A stretch of DNA of 64,000 nt from Tetraselmis striata (Eukaryota; Chlorophyta; Chlorodendrophyceae; Chlorodendrales; Chlorodendraceae): positions 1-64,000 of the forward strand of contig VCJN01003597.1 of the NCBI GenBank assembly GCA_006384855.1, given 5' to 3'. Below are positions 1 through 9,987 of this stretch, in pieces. Below the pieces are notes generated by a model. The model searched no databases. It was given only the letters and a program-made list of their open reading frames with translations, and was not told where the DNA came from. The position numbers and the translations under genes were made by a program. Every line of letters begins with the position of its first letter. The stretch's first letter is position 1.

Positions 1-390
1 TAATTGCTCGTAGATGCGGATGCAATAACTTCTGTCGAAGGTAGTGGCCCAAAAATTCTTCAATTCGGTCATACGGGGCATTTAGCCAAATACGCCGATA
101 TTCTCCGAGATCCTGTTCCTGAAATGGGCGCGTCGGACAGCAAAAACAACCAGAAACTTGAGAATTCAGGCCGTCATTATCGCAAGCTCCGTCCAGGTCG
201 CAGGGTCCGTATTTCTTCGTGTACTCGTGAAATAATTCGCGACGTACCATCCAGTCGCTGAAATCCTTGTGGAGGAAATCAGGCCTCAGTGTCGTTCGAG
301 GATACGAGGGCTGTACTTCTGTAGTCTCGCGAGCCGTTTTAGGGGACAGTCCTTCACCCTGTCGCGCGCCGCGCGCGGCCGACTCACGTC
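1..390 (-). other. Start of pol-like region with a methyltransferase-like segment
   Basis: Directly after gag on the minus strand, a frame reads through to the window edge. It contains a YGPCDLDGACDNDG segment and then IWLNAPYDRIEEFL. This spacing (acidic DxD-like strand, then an N-x-P-Y/F motif followed by a helix) resembles the adenine-methyltransferase-like domain found in DIRS elements and in some algal LTR elements. The assignment is by motif shape only. An RNase H-like or simple spacer role cannot be excluded. Protease and RT are expected further left, outside the window. Confidence 0.45.
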
Positions 391-1551
391 TTAGTTTCCC
401 GGCCGGGTCTTTCTGGGTCGATATTCAGAAATCTTCTTCTTCTTGCTCGGGCACGCGGACGCAACATGACCTTTCGCCCTGCAGATAAAGCAGCGACCTT
501 CCTTCTTAAATCTCTCAAACTCCTCCTCGGTCAATCGCCGCGCCATCAACAGGTCGTCTTCTTGTTCTGTAGCCTCACCCTCAGCACTGCTGTAGTACTG
601 CTCGTCGTCGTCGCCATCGTCGTCCATGATGTTTAGGCGCTCGCGACGGATCTCGCGGTGCACATCTGTCTCCCGCTCCGCAGCTTCAACAGCCAGGGCT
701 GCCTGTACAGCTTCTGCCAGGGTCTTAGGGTTTTTCAGGGCAACCTCCTTTCGAATATGGGGTTTCAGTCCGCGCTGGAAGTCATGTACATTATCTTCCT
801 CGTGACGATGTGGTAACTCCAGTAGTTGCTCGCGGAAATAATTCGCGTACTTCTGTACTGTAGTCCGCTGTGTCGCGCGATCCAGATTGATACGAGCTTG
901 CTTCGCCGGTGTACGTCCACAGAATTCGGTGATTAGTGCCGCCTCCATGTGCGTAATACCGGTAAAACCGCCGCCAATTTCGTCGTGCGTACTCGCCACT
1001 TGCGCGTACCACCACTTGGATACAGGTCCGTGAAAATAGCCAGATGCCCAGTACACGCTACGAGGTTCCTCCGGGTTTACATTGTGATATTTCAGGTAAC
1101 CCCGTGCATGACGAAACCAGTTCCGTAGCTCGTCGATATTCGTAGTCGATAGCTTCTCGATCTTCGCTGGTTTCACATCGCTCGGCATGAGCCCAGGCAT
1201 GTCGCTGGTCCGAGCAGAACGAAGCTGGTCTCGCATCTGCTGCTCTACAACTCGGCTCCGGTTCACTCGATCGTCGAAATGACTGAAGCCTTGTCGCACG
1301 TACTCGTCCAAGCGGCGAATCTCCGCCGTTGCCGCCGTTGTAGCTTGCGCTACATCTTGCATCCTCGCTTGCTCCGTCGACATAGTCTCGACTCGGTCGG
1401 CTAGTCGTTGAAGCATGCTCATCATGGTTACGAGGGTCGGTTGCGTGCCCTCTTGACCTCCTTCGAGCGGAATCGGCTGTGCTTCGCCGGCAGTGGCCGC
1501 TACCGGAAAGCTTCCGCTGTCCTCAGGTGGCGTCTCTCCTGGTGTAGCCAT
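391..1551 (-). CDS. Gag polyprotein of Ty3/Gypsy-type element (386 aa)
   Basis: Structural protein forming the virus-like particle of the retrotransposon. The N-terminal ~110 residues are acidic and helical, with a stretch rich in Q and R. Residues ~125-290 match the retrotransposon gag core in style (alternating W/Y/F and helices, with WFRHARGYLKYH and YANYFREQLLELP segments). An acidic linker follows, then a CCHC knuckle CFICRAKGHVASAC near residue 355, and a basic tail. The ATG at 1551 lies 25 nt from the primer site, the usual 5' position. The frame is open throughout. The family call is from recognition of the knuckle and the layout, not from a database search. Confidence 0.82.
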   Translation of the reverse strand: MATPGETPPEDSGSFPVAATAGEAQPIPLEGGQEGTQPTLVTMMSMLQRLADRVETMSTEQARMQDVAQATTAATAEIRRLDEYVRQGFSHFDDRVNRSRVVEQQMRDQLRSARTSDMPGLMPSDVKPAKIEKLSTTNIDELRNWFRHARGYLKYHNVNPEEPRSVYWASGYFHGPVSKWWYAQVASTHDEIGGGFTGITHMEAALITEFCGRTPAKQARINLDRATQRTTVQKYANYFREQLLELPHRHEEDNVHDFQRGLKPHIRKEVALKNPKTLAEAVQAALAVEAAERETDVHREIRRERLNIMDDDGDDDEQYYSSAEGEATEQEDDLLMARRLTEEEFERFKKEGRCFICRAKGHVASACPSKKKKISEYRPRKTRPGN

Positions 1552-1576
1552 CTTTACGTCGCTTACCGCTGTCTAA

Positions 1577-1588
1577 GCTCCGAAACCA
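1577..1588 (-). other. tRNA primer binding site
   Basis: On the minus strand the bases read TGGTTTCGGAGC, two bases inside the LTR boundary. This is close to TGGTATCAGAGC, the site complementary to initiator-Met tRNA that many Ty3/Gypsy and copia elements use. Confidence 0.7.
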
Positions 1589-1590
1589 AG

Positions 1591-2003
1591 TGTTAGGCTC
1601 TAGCTTAAGCCTGTTCTTTAGGCCCTTTAGGATGCAGCGGAAGGATTTAGAAAGTATGGCCAATCTCTTCTGGTTACAGGGGTTCCTGGGTTATAGTTCT
1701 GTCTCTGAATTCTACCTAGTAGACTTGTCCGAGGCGGTATTTATACCCGCCGAGGTCATAGTCATACCTGTGCTATGTTAGCCGGGTGTCATGGGATACC
1801 CGTGCTGTGTTAGCCACGTAAGGCTTGAGTCAGAGAACTCTAGAGAATTCCAGAACAGTCCTCGGCCTTATACTACTAATATTTACGCCCGCAATACTAA
1901 TATGTACAGCGACTTCGCGGATGCGTAGTCGTACTACCTTTGCGGGGAGTTATACCTGCTAGTATAGCAGAACATTATGGCTAAAGGGAAATGGAGTATA
2001 ACA
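1591..2003 (-). repeat. 5' LTR of the Ty3/Gypsy-type element
   Basis: A 413 bp segment bounded by TGTTAGGCTC and GTATAACA on the plus strand, giving the standard TG...CA ends. It abuts the primer site on its inner side. Boundaries are inferred from the TG/CA ends and the primer site; the partner LTR is outside the window. Confidence 0.7.
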
Positions 2004-2053
2004 GGTATCCGCCAGTCGCGAGGCGGTCTCCGAAGACGGGGGCATGACGTTGC

Positions 2054-2555
2054 TGCTCTTGCTGCGTCCGAGCCTATTGGTCGTTGGGTGGTGTTAAGGT
2101 GGAAGTGCGGCGTGCGGCCGGTGTAGAAGACCCTGAGGGCAGCCGACATCTTGGTCGAAGCTTCCGCTGCGTTGACGTTTACGAGGTAGGGGGGCGGAAG
2201 CCACCAAGTACACTCCCACCGGCCATTTGGTGCCGAGGTCCTTGTTCGGGGCTGTCTCGGTATGTTGGTATGGGGACCGGATTTTGGCGAGGTCCGAGGG
2301 GAGCTCGCATAATTTCTGCATGTAGGGGTGGTTGAGGAGATGAGCTTTCTTGTAGGACGTGTCTAATCACTCGGGGAGGATGAGCACCGTGGCGGTAGAC
2401 TCGCGCCTCTGAGCGTGCACGCTACGGAGAGCGTGTTGCACCGCTTTCAAAATACATTTGTCATCGTATTCGGGGTTGGCGAGGGACGTGTCAGCCCACA
2501 AGTACAGGTCGTTGGGGCGTCTAGCGCCGAAAACTACATCTTCGGGGTACATGGG
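2054..2555 (-). pseudogene. Retroelement coding remnant, methyltransferase-like
   Basis: Minus-strand frames contain LYLWADTSLANPEYDD followed by helices and then ATVLILPEW. This order (acidic N-P-x-Y/F strand, helix, hydrophobic strand ending in LPEW) recalls the methyltransferase-like domain of retroelement polyproteins. The remnant is broken, with a few breaks. It ends where TIR copy A begins at ~2556, so it was probably interrupted by that insertion. Family and age are uncertain. Confidence 0.35.
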
Positions 2556-2633
2556 CCGTTGACTCATGCACGCCTTTGCGCTCTCAACAACACCAAACGC
2601 GAGGCAGTGCAAGGAGTGAACGTGTAGACGTGC

Positions 2634-2870
2634 ATGGCGGACGCTGAAGACTCGACGGATGAGGGCTACGAACCCCGTTTCGTGTGCCACTGGGGTAAGG
2701 AGCAGCTGGTGGCAGCTGGATTTCTCTTATCTGCCGGCAATATGTTCCAGCTCTACACCCGCCGGACCGCGGTATCGCATCTGTCATCGGCTTCGGCGCC
2801 CGGACACGGCAGCGCCGTGAAAGCTTTCACGGACGGCATAACGGCACCGGACGGCACGTACGGGCGATAA
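2634..2870 (+). CDS. Exon-like frame conserved in TIR copies A and B, unknown function
   Basis: The frame begins MADAEDSTDEGYE and contains FVCHWGKEQLVAAGF. The matching stretch of copy B (48130-48230) keeps DSTDEGYEARFVCHWGKGQLVAAEF. Conservation of both residues and frame suggests coding. The protein is not recognised. Both copies diverge after the CCAG at ~2753 (A) and ~48240 (B). The true exon limits are unknown; a donor or acceptor could sit at that CAG. Confidence 0.4.
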   Translation: MADAEDSTDEGYEPRFVCHWGKEQLVAAGFLLSAGNMFQLYTRRTAVSHLSSASAPGHGSAVKAFTDGITAPDGTYGR

Positions 2871-3006
2871 GCGGGTTGCACGCGCTATCCCACGTACCAC
2901 TCCCCCCGTCCGTCCTGTGCCTGCAGACAAACTACTACATGGTCTTATTTTGTGATAAATTCATAAAAGTCGACGACCCGCCCCTCCCCCCTCCCCACGA
3001 GCAGCG

Positions 3007-3246
3007 CTGCTGAACCAGCCGCTCTACAAAGCCATCGCGTCGTTCTACCCCATCGATAGTGTTTCCAGCTTGCCCATGTTGGACAACGAGATCCCTGAGT
3101 ACACTAAGGGCCAAATAATCAAGGGGTTCAAGGAGCTCGCGGTGGCTTGCGTCCACTGTCCGTATGACCGCATCGCTGGCCAGCCCACCGACGCCACCCT
3201 GCGCAAGCAGATTCAGAAGGCGGCTCGCAGCCGCAGGCAGAACTAG
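3007..3246 (+). CDS. Candidate exon inside TIR copy A, unknown function
   Basis: An open frame without its own ATG reads LLNQPLYKAIASFYPID, then SLPMLDNEIPEYTKGQIIKGF and ELAVACVHCPY, to a TAG at 3244. The composition is protein-like and codon use is GC3-biased. It lies in the ~600 bp that copy B lacks. It may be an exon of the element's original gene or part of a captured gene. No family is recognised. Confidence 0.4.
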   Translation: MLNQPLYKAIASFYPIDSVSSLPMLDNEIPEYTKGQIIKGFKELAVACVHCPYDRIAGQPTDATLRKQIQKAARSRRQN

Positions 3247-3569
3247 CCGCACTCCAAGCTGCGGGCGGAGAAAAAGGTTGAGGGCACAGGCTATGAAACT
3301 CGCGGTGGGGCAAGTATTTCGCAGAGTCAGTGCGAATAAACGGGACTTCCGATCACCCAGCACCCCCCTACTTGACCGAGGCCAAGGTGGCTGCCGCTTC
3401 GATCGGCAGTGCTCTCTTCCGCCCGGCGGAGAAAGGCGGTGCCAACCCTACCAGAACCCCCGCCGTGGAGAGGCGAGTCCGAGATTTCAGTGCAGTTGGT
3501 GCTGGCTGCTTGCACGCATGCTGCCTTATGCATGTGGTGACGACGTCACAGCGACTGAATTATTGAATG

Positions 3570-4065
3570 GCAACCCATTGCATGAGCAATCTACCCGCTC
3601 CAGCCCCTCCCTCGTTCAGTCGTCCAGCTCCCGTCCCCCGTGCTGCTCGAGCCCCCCCCCCCCCCCCCCCCCCCGGTGCATGATACGACCAACATGCAAA
3701 CGGCTTCAGCTGGACGGACGCGTGTGACCTCCAACTTCGTTGATGTGGCGAGGATGCAAGCTGAGCGTCAACAAAAGCAAGTGCCTATGCGAGCGGCAGC
3801 AGCAGCCAAGCTGCCCACGAGCAGCCAACACCTTAGCCGTGGGCAGCGGATGGCAAGCATGGTGATGGACAACACCAACCCACAAGCCGCAGCTACAGGG
3901 GCGAGGCAGACCGGGCAGAAGAGGCCCGCCGCAGCGCAGCCCCGGGGCAGCAGTAGAAGGCCGCCGCGCCGCGGCGGCGGCCGCGGGCACTCGAGGTCCC
4001 ATATTATTACATTTTCTGGTTTGTTTCTCAGTACTTTCACACAGTGTCCGACCCCACTAGCATAA
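3570..4065 (+). pseudogene. C-terminal ORF of TIR element, copy A
   Basis: The frame contains TNMQTASAGRTRVTSNFVDV and ARMQAERQQKQ, nearly the same as 48478-48741 in copy B. Upstream, a long C tract (3653-3672) replaces the coding P-rich stretch of copy B and shifts the frame. Function unknown. The protein is low in hydrophobic residues, with a proline-rich start and a Q/R-rich middle. Confidence 0.45.
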
Positions 4066-4662
4066 AACTGAAAGTGACCGGATACTCACATGTCAAATTT
4101 GTCGGATTAAGCGTGCTTAAATGCGCTTAATTAAAGTTAGAAGCTCCACTCTCATTGGCTGTTGGGTTGGCAACATGCAGCCTGGCGCTTCTGCATTGAC
4201 AATACCTTAAACCACCCGCCGCCCGCGTGAAATTCATTTCCGCTGTCTTTATCACGTTGTCGGTATGTAGCGAACAGTACTTCAGCCCCCGCCCGTTACG
4301 TTTGAACCCCCGTCACTACTCGCGAGTAGTAGCGCAGTAGTCGCGCTTACCGCCGCACTTGGTGATTTTCTAGAGTATCGCTAAGTACTATACTCGTGCC
4401 ACTCCCGCCATACCTTATATAATAGTTATGACTCGCGACTACTAGTGCCCTATAGTGATGACTTGCGATTACTCTTGGCGCTACTCGTCATGCTATTCTC
4501 TAGTACTCAGTGCAATACATCGCTGCCGTACACATGCTTCCAACTTGAAACAAAGTACTGCGGCGCGTAACGTGAAGCGGGGGTTAAGCTTGCTACATAC
4601 ATGCGCTGTCTCGAGCTTACTATGTGGTTAGTGCGGTTAAGCGGGCCACGTTTCGAAGAGTG

Positions 4663-5117
4663 ACCGTCTTCGCCTTGATCAGGTACTGCCGGGCTGTCCC
4701 CTTACGGCCAAGGTTTTGAATCTGCTTCCACTCCGACTGCGCGATCGCCGCCCACAACATGGCAATGGTCTCACTCGCGTCGTAGTTCGGCCCGCGACCT
4801 TTGCCATTCCCTGTCCCGTCGGCGTCCCGTCCAGCCTTTGCCCTCGGCCTTGCCCTCCTCATCCCCTTCGTCCTCGTCGACGCCATCTGCGTCCTCATCC
4901 TAATCCTCATCCTCATGATCTTCATCGCTGTCCTCGGTGCTCTCGTTGTTACCCCGCACGGCGCGGTTAGCGCCGACCCACCTCGAAGCTCAACTTGCTC
5001 TTCGTTCTCCTCGTCCGCCCGGAAGTCGTCGTCATCCATGCCCGTAGCACATGGAAGCGGGGCTTGCGGCCGCAACGGCGCGGGCGGAGGGGGGGAGGGG
5101 GGGGGTTTGGTGGCCAT
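4663..5117 (-). pseudogene. N-terminal exon of a DNA-binding (transposase-like) protein, cut by copy A
   Basis: The minus-strand frame starts MATKPPPSPPPPAPL, then MDDDDFRADEENEE, an RMRIRM low-complexity stretch, and finally GRGPNYDASETIAMLWAA followed by a tryptophan-containing SEWKQIQNLGRKG helix. The last part resembles the Myb/SANT-like N-terminal domain (GRxxNYxxxETxxLLxA) common in algal and plant transposon proteins. The frame runs directly into the end of TIR copy A at 4662, so the gene was interrupted there. The continuing part was not found in the window. Confidence 0.45.
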
Positions 5118-5680
5118 CGTCGCGAACAATCGCTTGGGAGTGTTGTAGCTTGAGCACCCAACACGGCGCGATGTGGGAGGACGACTGGCGGAGGAGACAG
5201 GTCAGTGACGTTTGACTGCACCCCCTCAATCGATCATGTGAAACGTTCAAACGGACCCATCATCAACACGCCATGTATGGCGCCCGTGCTAGTGCCGGGC
5301 CGAGCAGCAAGCAGGGCGCCGCCTGGCCCCGACGACCCTTTGCGGCCAGCCTGTACATTGCGCTTAACATGTATATTCTTCGTAAAGTATTACTTCGATT
5401 TACGGTGAGCCAGATTTAGGGCGGTCGTAAATATTGCGTTATTTGCGACCAGCGAGGCCAAGCCGCAAATCCTCAAGCCGCAAATCCGCCAGTTAACGGT
5501 TACGGCTCAATAATACAACTCCGTGTTAAGCGATTACGAGCGACTACTCGCGAGCCACAACCGTAAATTACATCGTACCGGGTACCCGTACGATTATTTG
5601 CGGTTACTCCCGAAAACGGATTATAGCTTAATCCAAGCACCCTGGTCTATCCTCAGTTGCGCATAGGTCGTGTACGATTT
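5118..5680. other. Intergenic sequence, no gene seen
   Basis: No convincing coding frame. Short CGCAAAT-type repeats occur at 5460-5490 and CGAGCGACTACTCGCGAG at 5528-5545, reminiscent of transposon subterminal repeats. The stretch from ~5607 (CCAAGCACCC) resembles the right end of R162 at 31607 and 40580, so a piece of R162 probably begins here and is split by the element that follows. Confidence 0.4.
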
Positions 5681-8676
5681 TGTTAAGAGCTGTGTTCCTG
5701 GGGTTTCCTTTCCCCTCCCTGCACTAGGGTATGCGGGGGTCGACACCAATTTAATAGTGTGCTTCAGCGCCGGTGTTTTGCTGGCACTAGTACTTTAGCA
5801 CTGAAAAGCCGATGTACGGCACTTTGCATGCCGCCCACGGCGAAAACGGCGGTCACTCCGGTACATACGCATCAATCTTATAAAACCATCATCGTCCGAT
5901 AGACTAGACCACTCTCTTAGTTTTTTGCTGCCCTCCGGCCTGCACTACAACACTAACTCGCGGTTTCGTACCGTGTAGAGTGCTCATGCCTTCGGAAACG
6001 GTACTAAACCTTCCACCCTCCGCTTGCGTTGCTACCACATGACCAACTCAAGCCGAGGCTCTTCCTTTCTTTCTTCTCCACGCGGCTCTCTCCCCGACGA
6101 CCCCTTTGCGATGACATGCCGCGGCTCACCTGCCGCCCCCAAGATCGACGTCGGCAAGGCGGCGGTTGTCGAGGGCGTCGGAACGACAAAAACTGATTAC
6201 GACCCCGTCGAGGCGGCGCATGGGAATTCGGCCGTCCGGCAGCGGCTCGATGCATCATCCACAGCATGGACGCCGTCGACAACGGCCATGAGTCTGGCGT
6301 ACCTCCGCAAGTACTAGGACAGACAGATGCACCACGGCGACACTTTCACGCTCGACGTCGCACGGGAGCGTTACTTCCGCCCTGGTACCGATCACCAGTG
6401 GTCACTCGAGTTCTCCGAGCTATTGGAGCTCTACAAGGACCGCGTCTACGACGCCAACATCGCGAGCGCAGCAAAAACCACCCCCCACCCGATAGCGATT
6501 CAGCGGCGCCCTCCGGCACAAAACGACTGCGACCGGGACGGTGGCGGCGGCAGCCGCGAAAACTCCAAGACTACGCGCCCGGTGCGCGAGGCGGTAGTGC
6601 CACGGGCCACCTTTGCAAAGGACGCCACCAAGGACTATGGCATGAGCAACACAAATGTTGAGCCCCCTTCGGTCGACAAGGCCGCATGATGGAGTGCTCC
6701 GCATGTCGACCCCCGGCAGATGCGTTTCGAGGGCACGCCTCCGGGCGCGCCTCCCAGGCAACGGCACTGGAGTCGTCGGCATGAGCGGGACTCTATCACC
6801 ACTGACCCTCCTACGCGAGCCGTCATCCTCCCTTCACCCTCGCCGCGGTCAACCCCTCTGGCGCGCTACCATGTCCCTCAACATCTACATCATGAGTCTA
6901 CACCGACTCCCTCTTTTTGGCGCGGCCTCCCCGACCTACCACGCTAACCCTCTTCAACCGCCGTCAGAGCGGCGGCCTCTCACAGACAACTAGACGAGCC
7001 CGGTACTCACGCGACGCTCGCTGCGAGGTCAGCGGCTACCCGACCCTACCGTCATGGCATCAGCTTAGTCCCGCCCCTGATTCGGCCAATACCAACCGGC
7101 GAGCGCTAGCCTCAGACCCGGCCGCGGCGTACGGCGCGTTCAAGCGTGTCCGCAGAACCACGACGAAGACACCTACCTACTTCATCGCCGACGCCGCCGC
7201 AGCAAAGCTCCATGGAGCGAACTCATGCGACGTAGCATCGAGACTCTCTACGGCACATACGACCGGGGAGCCAAGGTGCTCGATCTGCTGACTACCTCGC
7301 TCACGGCCAACACCTACTCCAACTACGGAGGCAAGATTCGTCTCTTCGCCGAGGAAGGCATCCCCCCCTCGACTGCACCGAGGCTATCTGCGACCGCTAC
7401 CTCGCATGGATCGCGGAGCGCGGCACCATCGGTGCCGGCTCTCTGCAACCCTACCTCTCAGCCATCAACACCTTCCTGCGTCACACCGGTTGGAATGACG
7501 CCCCGGTCACCGGCCCAGCCATCGGCGACACGAAGAGGGCACTTCAAATCCGTCAGCTCAAGACTAGCGAGGAGCTGCGGCACGCCCCCTATCCCTGCGA
7601 CGTCATCACCCGCATCCTTGACGACCTTGCTAATCTTCCCAAATGACCGCGCCCGGCTACGGCTCCATCCTCCGCGAGGGCGCCGTGGTATGCTCAACAT
7701 TTATGTTTTACTCCCGTGGCGAGTCAAGCGTCTCTTGCCGACTCCGCAACATGGCCGTGGACACCCCTAACATCACCCTCTTCGTCACCCGCGAGAAGGG
7801 GGGGCATCGCAAGCGTCGGGACGGGTTCAAGCCCCTACTCCAAATCCATGTCACCGCCGTGCCCGCTTCATCGCTTACCGCGACGCAGCGTTCCGGGCAA
7901 CCCCCTCCGCGGCCAAGCAACCGGACCGATTCTGGGCCCTCCCCGGCGACATGGCTACACCGCCCCTCACATGGAGCGCCTTTACCCTCGGCGACTGCCT
8001 CACGCGGGCCGTCGCCCGGATCGATCGAGCCTCCCCCCCTCCAAAGGATTCGTGTGGACCTCGCACTCCTTACGAAAGGGGGCGGCATCTGGCGCAAATG
8101 CAGCAAGCGTGCGCCTGGACAAAATCCGCCACTGGGGCGGCTGGGCCCGCAATTCTGCAGTAATCAATGACTACACTTCCTACTCGTGCCGCGGCGCTTC
8201 TGTTTGGCTGGCTCTCCCCCCCTATGGTCCTTCACAGCCTTCTCGGCAACGCCCCCGCTCCCTCGGACGTCGCCCCGCCCCTCCGCAGTCCTGAAGACCG
8301 AGGTGGCTAATCTTCCCTGCCTACGTCCCTTGAAATGGTTATAGCTGTGTTCTTCATGGGGTTTCCTTTTCCTCTCCATGTACCTAGGGTATACAGGGGT
8401 TGACACCAGTATTGTGCTTTAGCGCCGGTGCTTTGGCACTAGTGCTTTAGCACAGACAAGCCCACGGCGAAAACGGCGGTCACCTCCGTACCCACCAATC
8501 TTATACCACCATTGTCCGCTAGACTGGACCACTCTCTTAGTTCTGTGCTGGCCTCCTGCATGCACAACCCGCATTCCCTCCATGTTTGTGGCTCTTTGCT
8601 GCAAGTACCCCGCCCTTTCCGTGTAACAAAGCCTGCACACGTTTTGGCTAATCTTCCCTGCCTACCTGCCTTGAAA
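5681..8676 (+). mobile_element. Old split-repeat tyrosine-recombinase retroelement (PAT/TOC-like), broken
   Basis: The element has the arrangement A1-ORFs-B1-A2-B2: A1 5681-~5935, B1 8305-8335, A2 8336-~8560, B2 8646-8676. Such split direct repeats mark the PAT, TOC and Ngaro groups of DIRS-like elements. Inside are a gag-like remnant (~6330-6560, with FSELLELYKDRVYDANIASAAK, parallel to the gag end of the element at 16323) and a recombinase remnant (~7225-8210) that still shows SHSLRKGAASGAN and HWGGWARNS. There is no space for an RT between them. It is heavily broken, with at least several breaks, so it is the oldest of the three such elements here. Its left and right flanks both look like R162 end sequence. 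Confidence 0.72.
8305..8676 (+). repeat. B1-A2-B2 block of the old split-repeat element
   Basis: B1 (8305-8335) and B2 (8646-8676) share GGCTAATCTTCCCTGCCTAC and end TTGAAA. A2 begins TGGTTATAGCTGTGTTC at 8336 and matches A1 (TGTTAAGAGCTGTGTTC at 5681) for about 250 bp, including the GGCGAAAACGGCGGTCAC and CCACTCTCTTAGTT segments. Confidence 0.75.
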
Positions 8677-9498
8677 CTGTAGGTGTAGTAGTGGCCGTCA
8701 CGCACACCCTAGGTGTAATGGAGGAGGGGAGGGGAAACCCCAAAAACACAGCTCTAATAATCAGGTTTCTCGTACTGTCGTACAAATAGGGGCAGTGCTT
8801 TCGGAACCCTGTACCTCTACGTGCTACCTGTACCGCCTGGACCGCGCGCACCAGGTAGCAGTCCCGTACTGATGGACCCCGATGTAATAATAAAAAGTAC
8901 CCCGTACCGCCGGTAGGAGTCCCCGCTTCTATAGTCGCTACATACAAGCGGTAGCATGCATTTATCTTTTTCTAAATATTGCTTTTCATAGCGGTATTTT
9001 TTGTAAGTGACCTCTTCTAAATCCACACCCGAAGGATGTATTTACGGGTAGTGCCTACCCATTTTGTACGCGCGCGCGTCTTCGTCGTTGTCGTATGGGT
9101 ACTGGTTTGGTAGCTCGTACGGGCAATAGCGCCGTGATGATGATATGCTGAGTGCAGGTAACTGGCGGGAAGACAAGCTGGCAGCATAAGCGGGGCTCCT
9201 TTATTCTGGCGGATGTGCCATCGTCGCGTGTAATATTTACGCTGCCGGCAACCATACAAACGCAGTTGCATAGCGATCCCCACTTCCCCGGCCAACGTGT
9301 ATGAGACCCCGAAGCCAGGCGCAGCGCTGTATAGATAAATCTGGTTCTGCATATTCAAGCGGCGACGCCGCAACAACGGTTACATACGCCACGTGTTACG
9401 ATCCGGCCTTACTTCCTTGGGCTGCTCGCTCATCGCCACATGACGTTCCAAGCACGACAGGGCGACACGTTGCTGCTTCATACACCTGCGACACACAC

Positions 9499-9987
9499 AT
9501 GTCAAGGACCACAGCAATATCACACCCCCCGCCAGCGGAGTACCACAATATGTGTGCTGAAGTATGGCGCACTACTGACGACAATATGACGCCGGTGCTA
9601 TCGGGCGGCACTGCAAGTGACAAGAGCTTGGCGGCCCGCCAACAGCAGGGCTCGATCAGCGCTGCCCGGTTGGCCAGCGCTCAAGCTCCGCCGACCACAC
9701 TGTATGTCCATCTGGTCGACACACTGCCGCCCGGCGTTGATATAGACGGTCCGTCTTTCGGCACTGGTGAAGACTCCTCGCATCTTACTCGCAACACACC
9801 GATGACTTTCTCAGAGCAGGGACGCGATGCGCTTTGCCGGCACAAACTCCTCAGGCAGCAGCGCGTGCGCGAATGCAACCTTATAACCGACGCCTCTGAT
9901 CCCATGGCGTCACCCAGGCTACACACATTAACCGAGCTCGACCCTCAGTTCCAGAGCTGCCGGGACCTTTCGGCATTTATGCGCTAA
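9499..9987 (+). CDS. R162 protein, copy 1 (162 aa, unknown function)
   Basis: Start chosen at MSRTTAIS because that ATG, the 162-codon length and the stop are the same in all four R162 copies. An upstream in-frame extension to 9301 exists only in this copy. Conserved blocks are EYHNMCAE.W near residue 14, a QQQGS segment, TLPPGV, GRDALCRH, RQQRVREC and DASDP.ASP. Cys residues near 20, 111 and 124, with His 113, could bind metal but form no pattern I know. There is no signal peptide and no membrane segment. This is the most diverged copy. Function unknown; a repeat-encoded protein rather than a host gene is the likelier reading. Confidence 0.5.
   Translation: MSRTTAISHPPPAEYHNMCAEVWRTTDDNMTPVLSGGTASDKSLAARQQQGSISAARLASAQAPPTTLYVHLVDTLPPGVDIDGPSFGTGEDSSHLTRNTPMTFSEQGRDALCRHKLLRQQRVRECNLITDASDPMASPRLHTLTELDPQFQSCRDLSAFMR

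Larger units (their letters stand above)
1..2003 (-). mobile_element. Ty3/Gypsy-type LTR retrotransposon, 5' portion, cut by window edge
   Basis: Read on the minus strand, this is an LTR (1591-2003), a tRNA-primer site, a gag frame ending in a zinc knuckle (391-1551), and the start of a pol-like region that runs off the window. The right-to-left order LTR-PBS-gag-pol and the CCHC knuckle place it among LTR retrotransposons. Ty3/Gypsy is inferred from the primer site, which resembles the initiator-Met type, and from the gag style; the RT and integrase are outside the window. The visible part looks whole. The 3' LTR and target duplication cannot be checked here, so age cannot be estimated. Confidence 0.8.
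2556..4662. mobile_element. TIR DNA transposon copy A (hAT-like ends), partial
   Basis: This segment is a diverged copy of 48049-49540 (copy B). Both begin at CCGTTGACTC, share the coding block DSTDEGYE...FVCHWGK, and end in the same terminal sequence. In the reverse complement that end reads CACT(T/C)GTCGAAACG followed by GGCCCGCTTAACC-type sequence. The same terminus in forward orientation starts the units at 33399 and 44285, so it is a terminal inverted repeat. Subterminal AGTGATGACTCGCGACT-like repeats lie at ~4290-4520. Copy A carries ~600 bp (2754-3353) that copy B lacks. Its left TIR is not visible. It interrupts the reading frame at 4663-5117. Confidence 0.65.

Noticed and set aside
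3640-3690. Polyproline protein start in TIR copy A
   Set aside because: It comes from an expanded C tract absent in copy B.
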